DNA from: Deltaproteobacteria bacterium
GTDB taxonomy: Bacteria; Myxococcota; Myxococcia; Myxococcales; 40CM-4-68-19
Direction of reading: 5' to 3'
Length of the DNA: 64,000 nt
NCBI GenBank assembly: GCA_025358085.1
Contig: JANYKT010000010.1
Location: 1 to 64,000 of the forward strand
Shown: positions 1-9,527 of the stretch, piece after piece
Numbering within the stretch: position 1 is the first letter of the stretch
Layout: every line of letters starts with the position of its first letter
Made by a program: the position numbers and the translations under genes
Notes under the pieces: model-generated
Databases searched by the model: none
The model's input: the letters and a program-made list of their open reading frames with translations, nothing else
Told to the model about the DNA's origin: nothing

Positions 1-113
1 GTTGCCTGAACAGCCTCGGGCACGACGAGCGGCTTGCCGCAGACCGGACAGTCCTGACGTCCGGAGCGGTCCGTGCTGAAGGTGTTTCGACAGCTCGGGC
101 AGCGGGCGAGCAC
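1..113 (-). CDS. zinc-ribbon N-terminal domain protein (partial, runs off left edge)
   Basis: Minus-strand GTG start reads VLARCPSCRNTFSTDRSGRQDCPVCGKPLVV: two CxxC pairs typical of an N-terminal zinc ribbon. Confidence 0.5.
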   Translation of the reverse strand, partial: MLARCPSCRNTFSTDRSGRQDCPVCGKPLVVPEAVQA

Positions 114-278
114 AGCGCCTTCTAACACGTCCAGAGACCGATGGACCGAAGGGTTGTCCAGGGTTCCGTGCACGTGAACCAGTGTCTATCTCTGAAAGCG
201 CAGCCGGCTGTTCCGGCACGTGGTGCGGCGCCCCCTTCAACGAGCGCCTGCGGCGCGACAACTCCAAGGAGGAAGTAC

Positions 279-1352
279 ATGAAGATCAAACTCGCAACAG
301 CGCTGGTCGCAGCCGGAATCATTGGCTGCAGCGGTATGGGCAAGAGCTCGAAGGGCACTTCGGCGAACGACACGGGGACCACCAGCTCCGGCTCGACGGC
401 AGGAACGCAGGGGACCGCGGGCGGCGCCATGGGGACCCAGGGAACTGGGTCGGACACCAGCGCCTCGAACGGAACGTCCGGGACGTCGAGCAGCGGCACC
501 ACCGGCTCGACGATGGGGTCGTCGGGCTCTACCTCGACGGACTCGAACACAGCCGGCAGCATGGGCGGCTCGACGGCTTCCAATGCGGGCACCGCGGCAG
601 CCAATCGGGGTCAGGACGCAAGCTCGGGCAGCACGTCCGACTCGGGCAGCTCCGGCAGCAATTCTCCCAGCACTCCCAGCAGCGGTATGGCCTCCGGTCA
701 AAGCGGCAGCACTGCCTCGGGTAGCGCTGGAACGACCGGTAGCAGCGGCTCGGCTTACGGCCAGAACGGCAGCATGGGCAGCAGCGGCGCCTCGGGCAGC
801 ATGGGCAGCAGCGGCGCCTCGGGCAGCATGGGAAGCAGCGGCGCCTCGGGGAGCATGGGCAACAGCGGCGCCTCGGGGAGCATGGGCAGCAGCGGCGCCT
901 CGGGGAGCATGGGCTCCGGCAGCACGGCCTCTGGCAGCATGGGCTCCGGCAGCATGGCCTCTGGCAGCATGGGCAGCATGGGCGCTCCCGGCAGCATGGG
1001 CGGCTCTGCCTCGGCAGACACCTCTGGCGCGAGCGCCAGCATGCGCACCGTCTCTGGCGCGGTCGCCAAGGTCGCGCAGGACAGCATCACTCTGGACCAG
1101 TCCGCTGGCGGCGTGACGCTGACCGTGGACTCGCAGACCCAGGTGTGGCGGAACGGCAAGCAGGCGGCAGGCATCACCACCATCCGCGAGGGTGAACAGG
1201 TCCGCGCCAGCTTCGACCCGGCCTCCAACCGCGCCGACAAGATCGAGATCGTCGGCAAGCACCACAAGAGCATGCACCACAAGGCGATGGACCCGAGCAG
1301 CACCGGCACTCCGGACACCGCCACGCCAAAAGCCTCGCCCGACGGCAAGTAG
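279..1352 (+). CDS. Ser/Gly/Thr-rich lipoprotein with tandem GSMGSSGAS repeats and C-terminal DUF5666-like domain
   Basis: ATG preceded by AAGGAGG; MKIKLATALVAAGIIGC lipobox; low-complexity repeats; C-terminal VSGAVAKVAQDSITLDQSAGGVTLTVD. Confidence 0.75.
   Translation: MKIKLATALVAAGIIGCSGMGKSSKGTSANDTGTTSSGSTAGTQGTAGGAMGTQGTGSDTSASNGTSGTSSSGTTGSTMGSSGSTSTDSNTAGSMGGSTASNAGTAAANRGQDASSGSTSDSGSSGSNSPSTPSSGMASGQSGSTASGSAGTTGSSGSAYGQNGSMGSSGASGSMGSSGASGSMGSSGASGSMGNSGASGSMGSSGASGSMGSGSTASGSMGSGSMASGSMGSMGAPGSMGGSASADTSGASASMRTVSGAVAKVAQDSITLDQSAGGVTLTVDSQTQVWRNGKQAAGITTIREGEQVRASFDPASNRADKIEIVGKHHKSMHHKAMDPSSTGTPDTATPKASPDGK
768..902 (+). repeat. 27-bp coding tandem repeat, about 5 units (ggcagcatgggcagcagcggcgcctcg)
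   Basis: Read directly; period 27, encodes GSMGSSGAS. Confidence 0.85.
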
Positions 1353-1529
1353 TTCCCGCAATTCAAACGCGACGGTTGTTACGAAAGCGCCGGGTCCCGC
1401 GAGGGGTCCGGCGCTTCTGGCTTGTGGGGCGACCGCGCGGCCGCCCAGGGCCAGCAGCCGCATCCGCCAAAGGGCGTGCTACCCGCGATCGTCCGCGCCC
1501 GGATCGACAATTCGCGGTAAGAGTTTGCC

Positions 1530-1769
1530 GTGCACCGCACCAAGCCGAGCAAAGGGTTTCTCGCGCGCGAGCAGCACCGCATCCTGCTGACCATCCACGC
1601 GCTGCTGATGATCTTCGGTCTGCTCATTTGCGCGGTGCTCAATCGGCGCTTCTCCCCCGACCAGTTCTGGGTGCAGTGGGTCGCGCTCGGTTGGGGTTTG
1701 ATCTTCCTCGCGCACCTCGCCCTGTTTTCGCGCGGAACCCTCGCCACCATGGGCGGGAGTCGCCGCTAG
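1530..1769 (+). CDS. small 2TM-domain membrane protein
   Basis: 79 aa, two hydrophobic helices. Confidence 0.6.
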   Translation: MHRTKPSKGFLAREQHRILLTIHALLMIFGLLICAVLNRRFSPDQFWVQWVALGWGLIFLAHLALFSRGTLATMGGSRR

Positions 1770-1771
1770 CG

Positions 1772-3271
1772 ATGGCCATCCTCGCGACCTTGCGCAGCAC
1801 CGGAATGGGCCAGTGGCCCACGCTGCCCGACTTCCTTCGCGAGGCGCGCCTGCAGGAGTCGGGCGCGCTGGGTGCCATGGGCGCGGCCGCGTTGTCCGCG
1901 ACGCCCGAGGAGCAGCGCGAGCTTGCCGAGGGGCCCGACGCGGGTGGCGTCCTGCTCGACCTTGCGCGCGACCTGCGGGTGCCCAAGGCGGCACGGCTCG
2001 CGGCGGCGCGCTGCCTGATCGAGGCGGGCATCGAAGGCGCGCCGCTCGCGCAACTTTTCATCGGCGCCGGCGACCTGGTCACCGATCCGCGTCTCGGCGG
2101 CGCGGCCAAAAAGCTGGTCGAGCTCGGGCTGCCGGAGGCGCTGGTGACGGGCGATGCGGCGCGGGTCTCCTTCGCCGCAGGCACTTTCGCTCGAGCGGTC
2201 AACGCGGCGTCGTCGGCGGTGGGCCAGGTCCGCACGCGCGAGCTGCTGGCCGCGGCGCCGCAAGCCCACGCGGGCGTGAGCGCGGCGCTCTTCGCGATGG
2301 GCGGCGAGCTGCCGGCGGGTGAGGTCCCGGCGTGGAAAAAGTTGCTCGCCGATAGCTGCATCGCGAATCGGAAAGCGCCCGCGGCCGCGCGCCGCATGGG
2401 GCTTGCGCCGGTGTGGCCGCCAAACCTTCCCGACGCGTTCGCGCCGCTGATTCAGGAAGCCGAGAGGGCAGCGGCGGGCGTGGCCTCCGTCGATGCCGCC
2501 GCGAATCCATCGGCCCTGACTGCCGCAGCGCCGGCCCCGGACTTCACCGCAGGGCGGGTCAGCCGCAAGGCTCCGCCCCCGGTGCCTGCGCCGAAGGGCA
2601 CCACCGAAGTGGTCGGCCAGCGGCGCGTGGAAGCGCCCATCAAGCGATCGCCGTTCCGCAAGCCCATCGGCACCATCGTCGAAGGCAAGACGGCGATGCC
2701 GCCCAAGCCGATGGCGCCGGTCGCGCCCCAACACTCTCCCGGATCGCCTGAGCCCTTCACCAAAGCGCCGCAGCGGCCGCGCGTGCAAACCGAAGAAGAG
2801 CGCGAGACGACCAAGGCCGCGCCCCTGCCGGGCCTGAGCGCGCTGCCGTCGCGCAAACCCGACCACGTCAAGTTCGACCCGCTCGGCCGCAGGGTGCCGC
2901 GCACAGACCGTTGGAACGATGACGCCTTTGAGTGGCAGGAGCCGGTGCTTCCGTCGTCCGAGCTGCCGCAGCCTCTGCGCGCCGCGCTGACGCAGGGACC
3001 GTTCGCAAAGCGCCTCCAGTCACTCTTCGACGATCGGCCCGAGGCGGTCGATCGCTTTTGCGGCGCCGTCGAGGCGCGCGCGGCCGTGGTGGGAGCAGAG
3101 CGACTGCTGGTCGAGTTGGCGAGCGAAATAAGCCGCAAGAGGTGGGAGACGGCGACCGCTCCCCAAGCGCAGCTCCAGCGTCTCGAATCCGTCCGCGCCG
3201 ATGGTACGCATCCTGATTCATGGCGGAAAGTCGCGGAGTTGCTCATCGAACGGCTGACTCCCCGCAGCTGA
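1772..3271 (+). CDS. hypothetical protein, Ala/Pro-rich
   Basis: Long ORF following the 2TM gene; ATG at 1772. Confidence 0.65.
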   Translation: MAILATLRSTGMGQWPTLPDFLREARLQESGALGAMGAAALSATPEEQRELAEGPDAGGVLLDLARDLRVPKAARLAAARCLIEAGIEGAPLAQLFIGAGDLVTDPRLGGAAKKLVELGLPEALVTGDAARVSFAAGTFARAVNAASSAVGQVRTRELLAAAPQAHAGVSAALFAMGGELPAGEVPAWKKLLADSCIANRKAPAAARRMGLAPVWPPNLPDAFAPLIQEAERAAAGVASVDAAANPSALTAAAPAPDFTAGRVSRKAPPPVPAPKGTTEVVGQRRVEAPIKRSPFRKPIGTIVEGKTAMPPKPMAPVAPQHSPGSPEPFTKAPQRPRVQTEEERETTKAAPLPGLSALPSRKPDHVKFDPLGRRVPRTDRWNDDAFEWQEPVLPSSELPQPLRAALTQGPFAKRLQSLFDDRPEAVDRFCGAVEARAAVVGAERLLVELASEISRKRWETATAPQAQLQRLESVRADGTHPDSWRKVAELLIERLTPRS

Positions 3272-3378
3272 CAAAGTTGTGAGCGACGCAACACGCCCGA
3301 AGTCATCTATCCAGAGCGCCTGCCGATTTGCGCGAGGTGGCATCCAATGGTAACGCTGCGCGCTCTCAGGAGAACGGC

Positions 3379-4353
3379 ATGAAGATCGCACTAAGCCCGT
3401 TGGAGAAATTACGGGCCGCAGGTAAATTTTTGAATGTCGCCTTCAACAAGCGCCCGCTCAGCGTCTCGCTCGAGGTCACCAAGCGCTGCAACGCGCGTTG
3501 CGACTTCTGCGACTACTGGAAAATCACCGACCGCGACGAAATGCTCGACTTCTCGGACGTGGTGCGTCGATTCGATCCCCTGGTCGTCGTCTTCACGGGC
3601 GGCGAGCCGATGCTTCGCCGCGACCTCGTACCCATCGTCAAGTCCATCAAGGACTTGCCGGGCTTCCGCTACCTCACGGTGCTCACCCACGGCGGGTTCC
3701 TCAGCGAGGTGAAGATCAGGGAACTGGTCGCCGCTGGCGTGAATCAAATCAACATCTCGATGAACTACCCGGACACGCGCCAGGACAAGGAGCGCGGACT
3801 CCCGGGCTTGTTCGACCGGCTGAGCAAGACGGTCCCGAAGATGGTCAAGGAGGAGGGCTACGAAGGCGTGTTTACCTTCGCCTCGATGCTCATGGTTGAC
3901 AACATGCACGACGCCGAGCCGCTGGTGCGGCTGGCGCACTCGTGGGGCATCAACATCGCCTTCTCGGGCTACAACGATCTCAAGAACGGCAACCAGTCGC
4001 ACATGGTCTCGCCGGAGAAGATGGTCGAGTTCAAGAAGGTCTGCGCGCGCCTCATCCAGCTCAAGCGCGAGCTGAAGAACGTCATGACCTCGGACTACTT
4101 CTTCGAGACGCTCCCCGAGTTCTACGAGAAGCGGAAGATCGACGGCTGCGAGGCCGGCAAGATCATGATCCACGTCACGCCCAAGGGCATGGTGCAGCCC
4201 TGCGCCGAGCTGCCTCCGATCGCGCATTACTCGGAGTTCCTGCCTGGCAACTATGCAGGCCCGAACTGCGGCTCGTGCTTCGACGCCTGTCGCGCCGAGC
4301 CCCAGGCGCCGATCACGCTGCGGCGTATCGGGGAGCTGACGGGCATCCTGTGA
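3379..4353 (+). CDS. radical SAM protein
   Basis: CNARCDFC (CxxxCxxC), FTGGEPMLR, C-terminal Cys cluster CGSCFDAC. Confidence 0.88.
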   Translation: MKIALSPLEKLRAAGKFLNVAFNKRPLSVSLEVTKRCNARCDFCDYWKITDRDEMLDFSDVVRRFDPLVVVFTGGEPMLRRDLVPIVKSIKDLPGFRYLTVLTHGGFLSEVKIRELVAAGVNQINISMNYPDTRQDKERGLPGLFDRLSKTVPKMVKEEGYEGVFTFASMLMVDNMHDAEPLVRLAHSWGINIAFSGYNDLKNGNQSHMVSPEKMVEFKKVCARLIQLKRELKNVMTSDYFFETLPEFYEKRKIDGCEAGKIMIHVTPKGMVQPCAELPPIAHYSEFLPGNYAGPNCGSCFDACRAEPQAPITLRRIGELTGIL

Positions 4354-5360
4354 GCGAAGCGGTCATCGACGAAGGCTCGCCGCGCATCTTGCTGCGGGCC
4401 GCGCTGGGCTTGGGCCTGGGCCTTGCCGCTGCCTGCGGGGTGGTCTTCTATCTCGGCATCTCCGAGAAGGAGCTGCTCACGAACCTGCACGGCGTCGGGC
4501 CGGAGCCGCTCATCCTCGCGGCCGCGGGCGCGCTGGTGCTGATGGCGCTGCAGTCGCTGCGCTGGTGGATCGTGATGCGGCCGCTGCTCTCGCTCAGCTA
4601 CGGCCAGGCCTTCCGCGCCATGATGGTGGGCTTCTTCTTCAACGTGCTGCTGCCGGCGCGCGGCGGCGATCTGCTGCGCGTCCAATACCTGGGCAAGCGC
4701 ACTGGCATCTCGCGCGCCAAGCTGCTCGGCACCGAAATCGTCGACTTCTGGAGCGACAAGTGGGGCTGGGTCGCGTCGTTCCCGCTTCTCTGTCTGCTGG
4801 GGACGCCGCCCGCGTGGCTCTTCACTGCGCTGCTCGCCATCGGCAGTGTCGTGGTCGGCGTCGGCGGCGTGCTGGTCTTGATGGGCAGCGGCCTGCTGCG
4901 CAATCGCAGGATGCCAGTCTGGCTGGTCAACCTGCGCGCCGGCTTTGCCGTCAATCACTGGAAGCGGCTCTTGCTGGTCGAGACGATGATCGCACCTTTG
5001 CCCTGGCTCTGGGAGACGTTCGTCATCGCCATCGCCGGTCATGCGCTCGGCCTGGACCTGACCCCGATGCAAGCCTTCGCCGCGCTGACAGCTTTCAATG
5101 TTGCAACCGCGGTGCCGTCGCCCGGCAACGCCGGTTCGTTCGAGGCCGGTGGCACGCTCGCGCTGACCGCCTTCGGCATCCCCAAGGAGACCGCCCTCGC
5201 GTTCATCTTCCTCTACCACCTGACGCAGGTGGTTCCGGGCTTCGTCGGGGGCGTGCTGGTGCTTGTCGTCGAGGGCGAATCGCTCTTTGGCAAAAAATCC
5301 CTCTTCTCTTTCCGATCGCTTCCCACAGCTTCACCGGTGCTGGATCCGGACCCGGGATAG
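4350..5360 (+). CDS. lysylphosphatidylglycerol synthase TM region / UPF0104 flippase-like protein
   Basis: GTG start overlaps previous stop (GTGA); polytopic; FFFNVLLPARGGDLLRVQYL and VPSPGNAGSFEAGG motifs. Confidence 0.8.
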   Translation: MSEAVIDEGSPRILLRAALGLGLGLAAACGVVFYLGISEKELLTNLHGVGPEPLILAAAGALVLMALQSLRWWIVMRPLLSLSYGQAFRAMMVGFFFNVLLPARGGDLLRVQYLGKRTGISRAKLLGTEIVDFWSDKWGWVASFPLLCLLGTPPAWLFTALLAIGSVVVGVGGVLVLMGSGLLRNRRMPVWLVNLRAGFAVNHWKRLLLVETMIAPLPWLWETFVIAIAGHALGLDLTPMQAFAALTAFNVATAVPSPGNAGSFEAGGTLALTAFGIPKETALAFIFLYHLTQVVPGFVGGVLVLVVEGESLFGKKSLFSFRSLPTASPVLDPDPG

Positions 5361-5388
5361 GGCTCTCCAACTTGCGCCGTCGAGGGAG

Positions 5389-6105
5389 TCAGTGCAAGAG
5401 CGTGAAGCCAGCGAAGTCGCAAGCGCTGATGGTGTGAGTCTGGTCCCCGTCCGACATGATGCCGAGCCCGACAAAGTCCGGCACGTCCGCCTGCGGGTCG
5501 TTATCCTCGAAATGCTTGCGGAACTCCGCCGAGGGGTCGATCTCCTCGTCTTTCCACTGTCCGGTCGGCCCGCCCGTTTCGAGGATGACGGTGTCCTGCA
5601 CCACGAAGAGGTTGCGCTTCTGGTCGCAGACCTGGCCCTTCTTGCCGACGCTGCTCCAGACGTACTTGATGGCGTACCACTTTAGCCCGCGCTTCCACGA
5701 GACGTAGACCGAGGCGGCCGAATCTCCATATCCTGGCGCGCACTCGTTGCCATCCTTGGGCAGCACCTGCGCCCGCCAGCGCCAGCGCAGCTTGCGGGTC
5801 TTGTCGCGCAGGTTTTCCGGGATCTCCGCGCCCAAGGTGACGGTCTCGAGCGGCGGGCGGTACACGCCGCGGATGAAAGGCTGCTCCGGGTCTTCGACCA
5901 GGCGGTAGTAGCTCACCGGTCCCGAGTAGCTGTCCACCACCCGGAACGCGTGTACGTCGATTCGGGTCGCGGTCAGTCGCCCGATCGTGGACGTAGCGGT
6001 CCCCTCGGGCGCGGCAGCGACCAGGAGGCAGAGGATGGAGAGGAGGCTGCGCAAGGTGGTCACGCATCGTAACGGCTGGCCGGTTTTGCGCCAGTCCTCT
6101 ACCAC
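5389..6105 (-). CDS. DUF3047 domain protein
   Basis: LRWRWRAQVLPKDGNE...SAASVYVSW...IKYVWSS...FVVQDTVILETG pattern. Confidence 0.75.
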   Translation of the reverse strand: MVEDWRKTGQPLRCVTTLRSLLSILCLLVAAAPEGTATSTIGRLTATRIDVHAFRVVDSYSGPVSYYRLVEDPEQPFIRGVYRPPLETVTLGAEIPENLRDKTRKLRWRWRAQVLPKDGNECAPGYGDSAASVYVSWKRGLKWYAIKYVWSSVGKKGQVCDQKRNLFVVQDTVILETGGPTGQWKDEEIDPSAEFRKHFEDNDPQADVPDFVGLGIMSDGDQTHTISACDFAGFTLLH

Positions 6106-6128
6106 CGCGTGCTAGAAGGCGCCGCCTG

Positions 6129-7778
6129 ATGGATGGGCTTTCCCAAACGCCAGAGCGGCAAGCGCGACCTCGCGATGCCGTTGCGGGCGAGCTGCGCGGC
6201 CCTGTCGCGCCCTGGACCACGGCGGCCAGGGTCGCGCTCGCGCTGCTGGTCCTCGCCGGCCTCTGGTTGCGCCTGCGCGGCCTCGCCGCCGAGGGATTCG
6301 CCGACGACGAGGTGCACAAGTGGCTTGCCGCCAACCGTTATTTGCAGGGGACGTTCAGCGGCGACGACGTCGAGCACCCGATGTTGATGAAGTGGCTGAT
6401 CACGGGCGCGCTGTTGATTGGCCAGCGCCTCGGCTGGGCGCCCGAGACCATCACGCGCCTGCCCAACGCCCTCGCTGGCGGGCTCAGCATTCTCGTCGTC
6501 GCGCAGCTGGGCCGCCGGCTCTTCGGCCGCGCCGCCGGGCTGATGGCGGCGGCGCTCGCGGCCTGCTCGGTCACGCTCGTCGGCTACCAGCGCGTCGCCA
6601 AGGAAGACACGCTCCTGGGACTGTTCCTGATGCTGCTGCTCTGGTGCCTTGCCGAGGCGCTCGCCGCCGCCGACGACGCGCGCCCCCTCGACCAGCGCCG
6701 CTGGGAGCTGCGGGGCGGCCTCGCCCTGGGCGGCATGCTCGCCTCCAAATATTTCTTCTTTCTCACGCCGATACCCGTCCTCTTCTATCTCTGGGTCAGG
6801 CGCGATACGGGCTGGCGCGTTCCATTCAAGCGCTGGTTCCAACTGGCACTGATCGCACTGGCACTCTTGCTGGCAGTCTCGTGGAGCCCGCTGTTGCCTT
6901 CGACCTGGGAATACGCCCGCAGCTACACCACCGGGCAGCAGACCGTGCACGGCAGCCTGTTCTTCATGGGCCGCATCTATCACAACCTGGTTGAATACGG
7001 ACTCAAGGGAACCCCGCCCTGGTTCTATCTGGTCTTCGCTTTCGTCAAGCTGACGCCGGCCACGGTCGCGTTCGCCCTTGGCGGACTCGGACTCGCACTG
7101 ATCCAGCGGCGGCCGGCACACAAACTGGTGCTGAGCTGGATGGTGGTCTGGTTCTTCGTGCACTCGCTCTCAGGCTCGAAGTGGGGCCGCTTCTTTATCA
7201 GCGTACTGCCGGCTTTTCTGCTGCTCGCGGGATATGCCTCCGCGGTCCTGATCTCTCGCGTGCGGGCCTTCAACCCCGCGCTCGCCGCCGCCTTGATTCT
7301 CGCGCTGCCCGGTGCCGAGGCGCTGGCCGCCATCGAGCACGCGCCGCACTACCGGCTCTATATCTCGCCTCTCGGCGGCGGCGATTCCAACATCACCTGG
7401 TACTTCCCGCACTGTGATTATTTCGACGCCGGCTTTCGCGAAGCGGTTCAATACGTCGCCGCGCACGCCGAGCCGGGCGCCGAACTCGCCACCGAAATCG
7501 ATTGGCCGGCAAAGCTCTATGCCGAGCGCGCCGGCCGCTCCGATCTGATTCAAACGCTCAATCGGCGCGGCCGCGCCTGCCGCTCCGGCAAGGTCTGCTA
7601 TGTCGTGGTGCAGACCGGCCGCTGGTACTTCCTTAATGAAGCGGCGGTGGCCAATCTCGCTGGCCGCGAGCCGTGGCATGTCGAGCGCATCCGCGGCGAA
7701 GACGTGGTGAAAGTTTATCGGCTTCTCCCGGGCGAATTTCCCTTCCCCGGCGAGAGCGCAGTCGTGCTGCACCAATAA
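6129..7778 (+). CDS. glycosyltransferase family 39 (PMT/ArnT-like) membrane protein
   Basis: Polytopic; FADDEVHKW, HPMLMKW, RVAKEDTLLGLF. Confidence 0.8.
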   Translation: MDGLSQTPERQARPRDAVAGELRGPVAPWTTAARVALALLVLAGLWLRLRGLAAEGFADDEVHKWLAANRYLQGTFSGDDVEHPMLMKWLITGALLIGQRLGWAPETITRLPNALAGGLSILVVAQLGRRLFGRAAGLMAAALAACSVTLVGYQRVAKEDTLLGLFLMLLLWCLAEALAAADDARPLDQRRWELRGGLALGGMLASKYFFFLTPIPVLFYLWVRRDTGWRVPFKRWFQLALIALALLLAVSWSPLLPSTWEYARSYTTGQQTVHGSLFFMGRIYHNLVEYGLKGTPPWFYLVFAFVKLTPATVAFALGGLGLALIQRRPAHKLVLSWMVVWFFVHSLSGSKWGRFFISVLPAFLLLAGYASAVLISRVRAFNPALAAALILALPGAEALAAIEHAPHYRLYISPLGGGDSNITWYFPHCDYFDAGFREAVQYVAAHAEPGAELATEIDWPAKLYAERAGRSDLIQTLNRRGRACRSGKVCYVVVQTGRWYFLNEAAVANLAGREPWHVERIRGEDVVKVYRLLPGEFPFPGESAVVLHQ

Positions 7779-7788
7779 AGGAGCTCAA

Positions 7789-8118
7789 ATGGCTGGCAAG
7801 TTGCTAATCGAAGATCAGGTGGTCGGCACCGGCGTCGAGGCAGTCAAGGGGAAGCAGGTCTCGGTGCATTACACCGGCTTCCTGACCAATGGCACCAAGT
7901 TCGATTCGTCGAAGGACCACGGCCGGCCCTTCGGGTTCGCGCTCGGCCGCGGCCAGGTCATCCAGGGCTGGGACGACGGCGTCGCGGGCATGAAGGTCGG
8001 CGGCAAGCGCAAGCTGACCATTCCCCCCGAGCTCGGCTATGGCGCGGCCGGCGCCGGTGGCGTGATCCCGCCCAATGCAACCCTGGTCTTCGAAGTCGAA
8101 CTGCTCGGCGTCACTTAA
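7789..8118 (+). CDS. FKBP-type peptidyl-prolyl cis-trans isomerase
   Basis: VSVHYTGFLTNGTKFDSS, VIQGWDDGVAGMKVGGKRKLTIPPELGYG. Confidence 0.95.
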   Translation: MAGKLLIEDQVVGTGVEAVKGKQVSVHYTGFLTNGTKFDSSKDHGRPFGFALGRGQVIQGWDDGVAGMKVGGKRKLTIPPELGYGAAGAGGVIPPNATLVFEVELLGVT

Positions 8119-8131
8119 CGCTTGAGTACGG

Positions 8132-8551
8132 GTGGTTCCGCCGCTGCCATCAATCGCCAACGTCTCGGCCAGCTATACCCATCGCCGTAAAGAAGCGACG
8201 CCGGGTCAAAGTTTCGCGCTGCCCGGCGTCACTCTCAAGTGGACCGACATCGCCGCGGTCGGCGCCCCGGTGCCGGCCGAAGTGCAGCAGCGCGGCGGCG
8301 GCGATTTCTATTTCCTGCTCCCCTGCACCTGGCGCAACGACAATGAATTGTGGAAGGCCACCTCTGCAAAAGATGGCAGTGCCGACTTCGCGCCATTCAT
8401 GGTCAAAGGCGCGCTCCAGCCAGCGTTCTGCGTCTGGGAGCTCGGCGTCATCGCCCACGAGCAACAGGCCTTCGACCGTTATCTCTTCTCATCCCGGGAC
8501 GATTCAGCCCGGCAAGTTTATGCGGCCGATTGCTATCGCGGGGCGGCCTGA
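8132..8551 (+). CDS. hypothetical protein
   Basis: GTG-start ORF filling the gap between flanking genes. Confidence 0.5.
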   Translation: MVPPLPSIANVSASYTHRRKEATPGQSFALPGVTLKWTDIAAVGAPVPAEVQQRGGGDFYFLLPCTWRNDNELWKATSAKDGSADFAPFMVKGALQPAFCVWELGVIAHEQQAFDRYLFSSRDDSARQVYAADCYRGAA

Positions 8552-8564
8552 TCCTGCCTTTCAA

Positions 8565-9527
8565 TCACACCCAGTCGCGGCCCTCGCCGCGGAGCCAGTC
8601 GGCGAAGAGCTTCAAGCCCTCGCGCAAAGGCGTCTTGGGGGCATAACCCAATACCGCAGCGGAGTGCGTGACGTCGGCGCTGGTCAAAGGGACGTCGCCG
8701 GGTTGGGCGGGCTGCAGGTCCAGCAAAGCCTTCACTCCCAATGTTGCCTCCAGGAGCGCGATCAATTCGCGGAGTGAAGTCGTCTGCGCGCCGCCGATGT
8801 TTGCAGTCTCGTACTTCAACGGACGGTCAATCGCAGCCAGTACGCCGGCGAGGATATCGTCGACATAGGTGTAATCGCGGCGCGAGGACCCATCGCCGAA
8901 GAATGGAATGCTCTGCCCCAAAAGCATCCGCCGCGCGAACTTGTGAATGGCGAGGTCGGGACGCTGGCGCGGGCCATAGACGGTAAAGAAGCGCAGGGCT
9001 GCGACCTCGAGGCCATAGAGGTTGTGCCAGGTGCGCGCAAGCAGCTCGGCGGCAGCTTTTGAGGCCGCATAGGGAGACTCAGGGTCATTGATAATCGCTG
9101 TCTCCTTGAAGGGCGGTATCGCGCGGGCGCCATAGACAGACGAGCTGCTGCCCAGAACCAGGCGTTGCGCGCCGGAAAGCCGCGCCGCCTCCAGCACGCA
9201 CGCGGTCCCGCGCACGTTGACGTCGAGATAGGCGCCGGGCTTTTCCAAAGAGGGCCGCACCCCGGCCAGCGCCGCCAGGTGTACGACGACGTCCGGGCCG
9301 AAGTCGCGAAAGAGCCGCTGCAGCCGGTCGTCGTGACGGATATCGATCTCGTGCACGTCGAGGCCGCGCGACAAGAGCGGCCCCAGCGCCCGCCGCTTGA
9401 TGCGCTCGGGATAGAAGGGGTCGAAATTGTCGACCACCGCGACCTCGTCCCCGCGGTCGAGCAGGGCTTTGCAAAGATGCGAGCCGATGAAGCCGGCGCC
9501 GCCGGTGACAAGGATGCGCTTCGTCAA
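8565..9527 (-). CDS. NAD-dependent epimerase/dehydratase (UDP-glucuronate 4-epimerase-like)
   Basis: ILVTGGAGFIGSHL, SSSVYG, YAASK; probable TTG start overlapping asnB stop (ORF extends to 9563). Confidence 0.88.
   Translation of the reverse strand: MTKRILVTGGAGFIGSHLCKALLDRGDEVAVVDNFDPFYPERIKRRALGPLLSRGLDVHEIDIRHDDRLQRLFRDFGPDVVVHLAALAGVRPSLEKPGAYLDVNVRGTACVLEAARLSGAQRLVLGSSSSVYGARAIPPFKETAIINDPESPYAASKAAAELLARTWHNLYGLEVAALRFFTVYGPRQRPDLAIHKFARRMLLGQSIPFFGDGSSRRDYTYVDDILAGVLAAIDRPLKYETANIGGAQTTSLRELIALLEATLGVKALLDLQPAQPGDVPLTSADVTHSAAVLGYAPKTPLREGLKLFADWLRGEGRDWV

Noticed and set aside
237-1463. 408-aa minus-strand ORF (and other frames) across the lipoprotein gene
   Set aside because: Repeats keep all frames open; only the + frame has RBS, lipobox and coherent domain
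1766-2866. 366-aa minus-strand ORF
   Set aside because: Arg/His-rich shadow of the 1772-3271 gene
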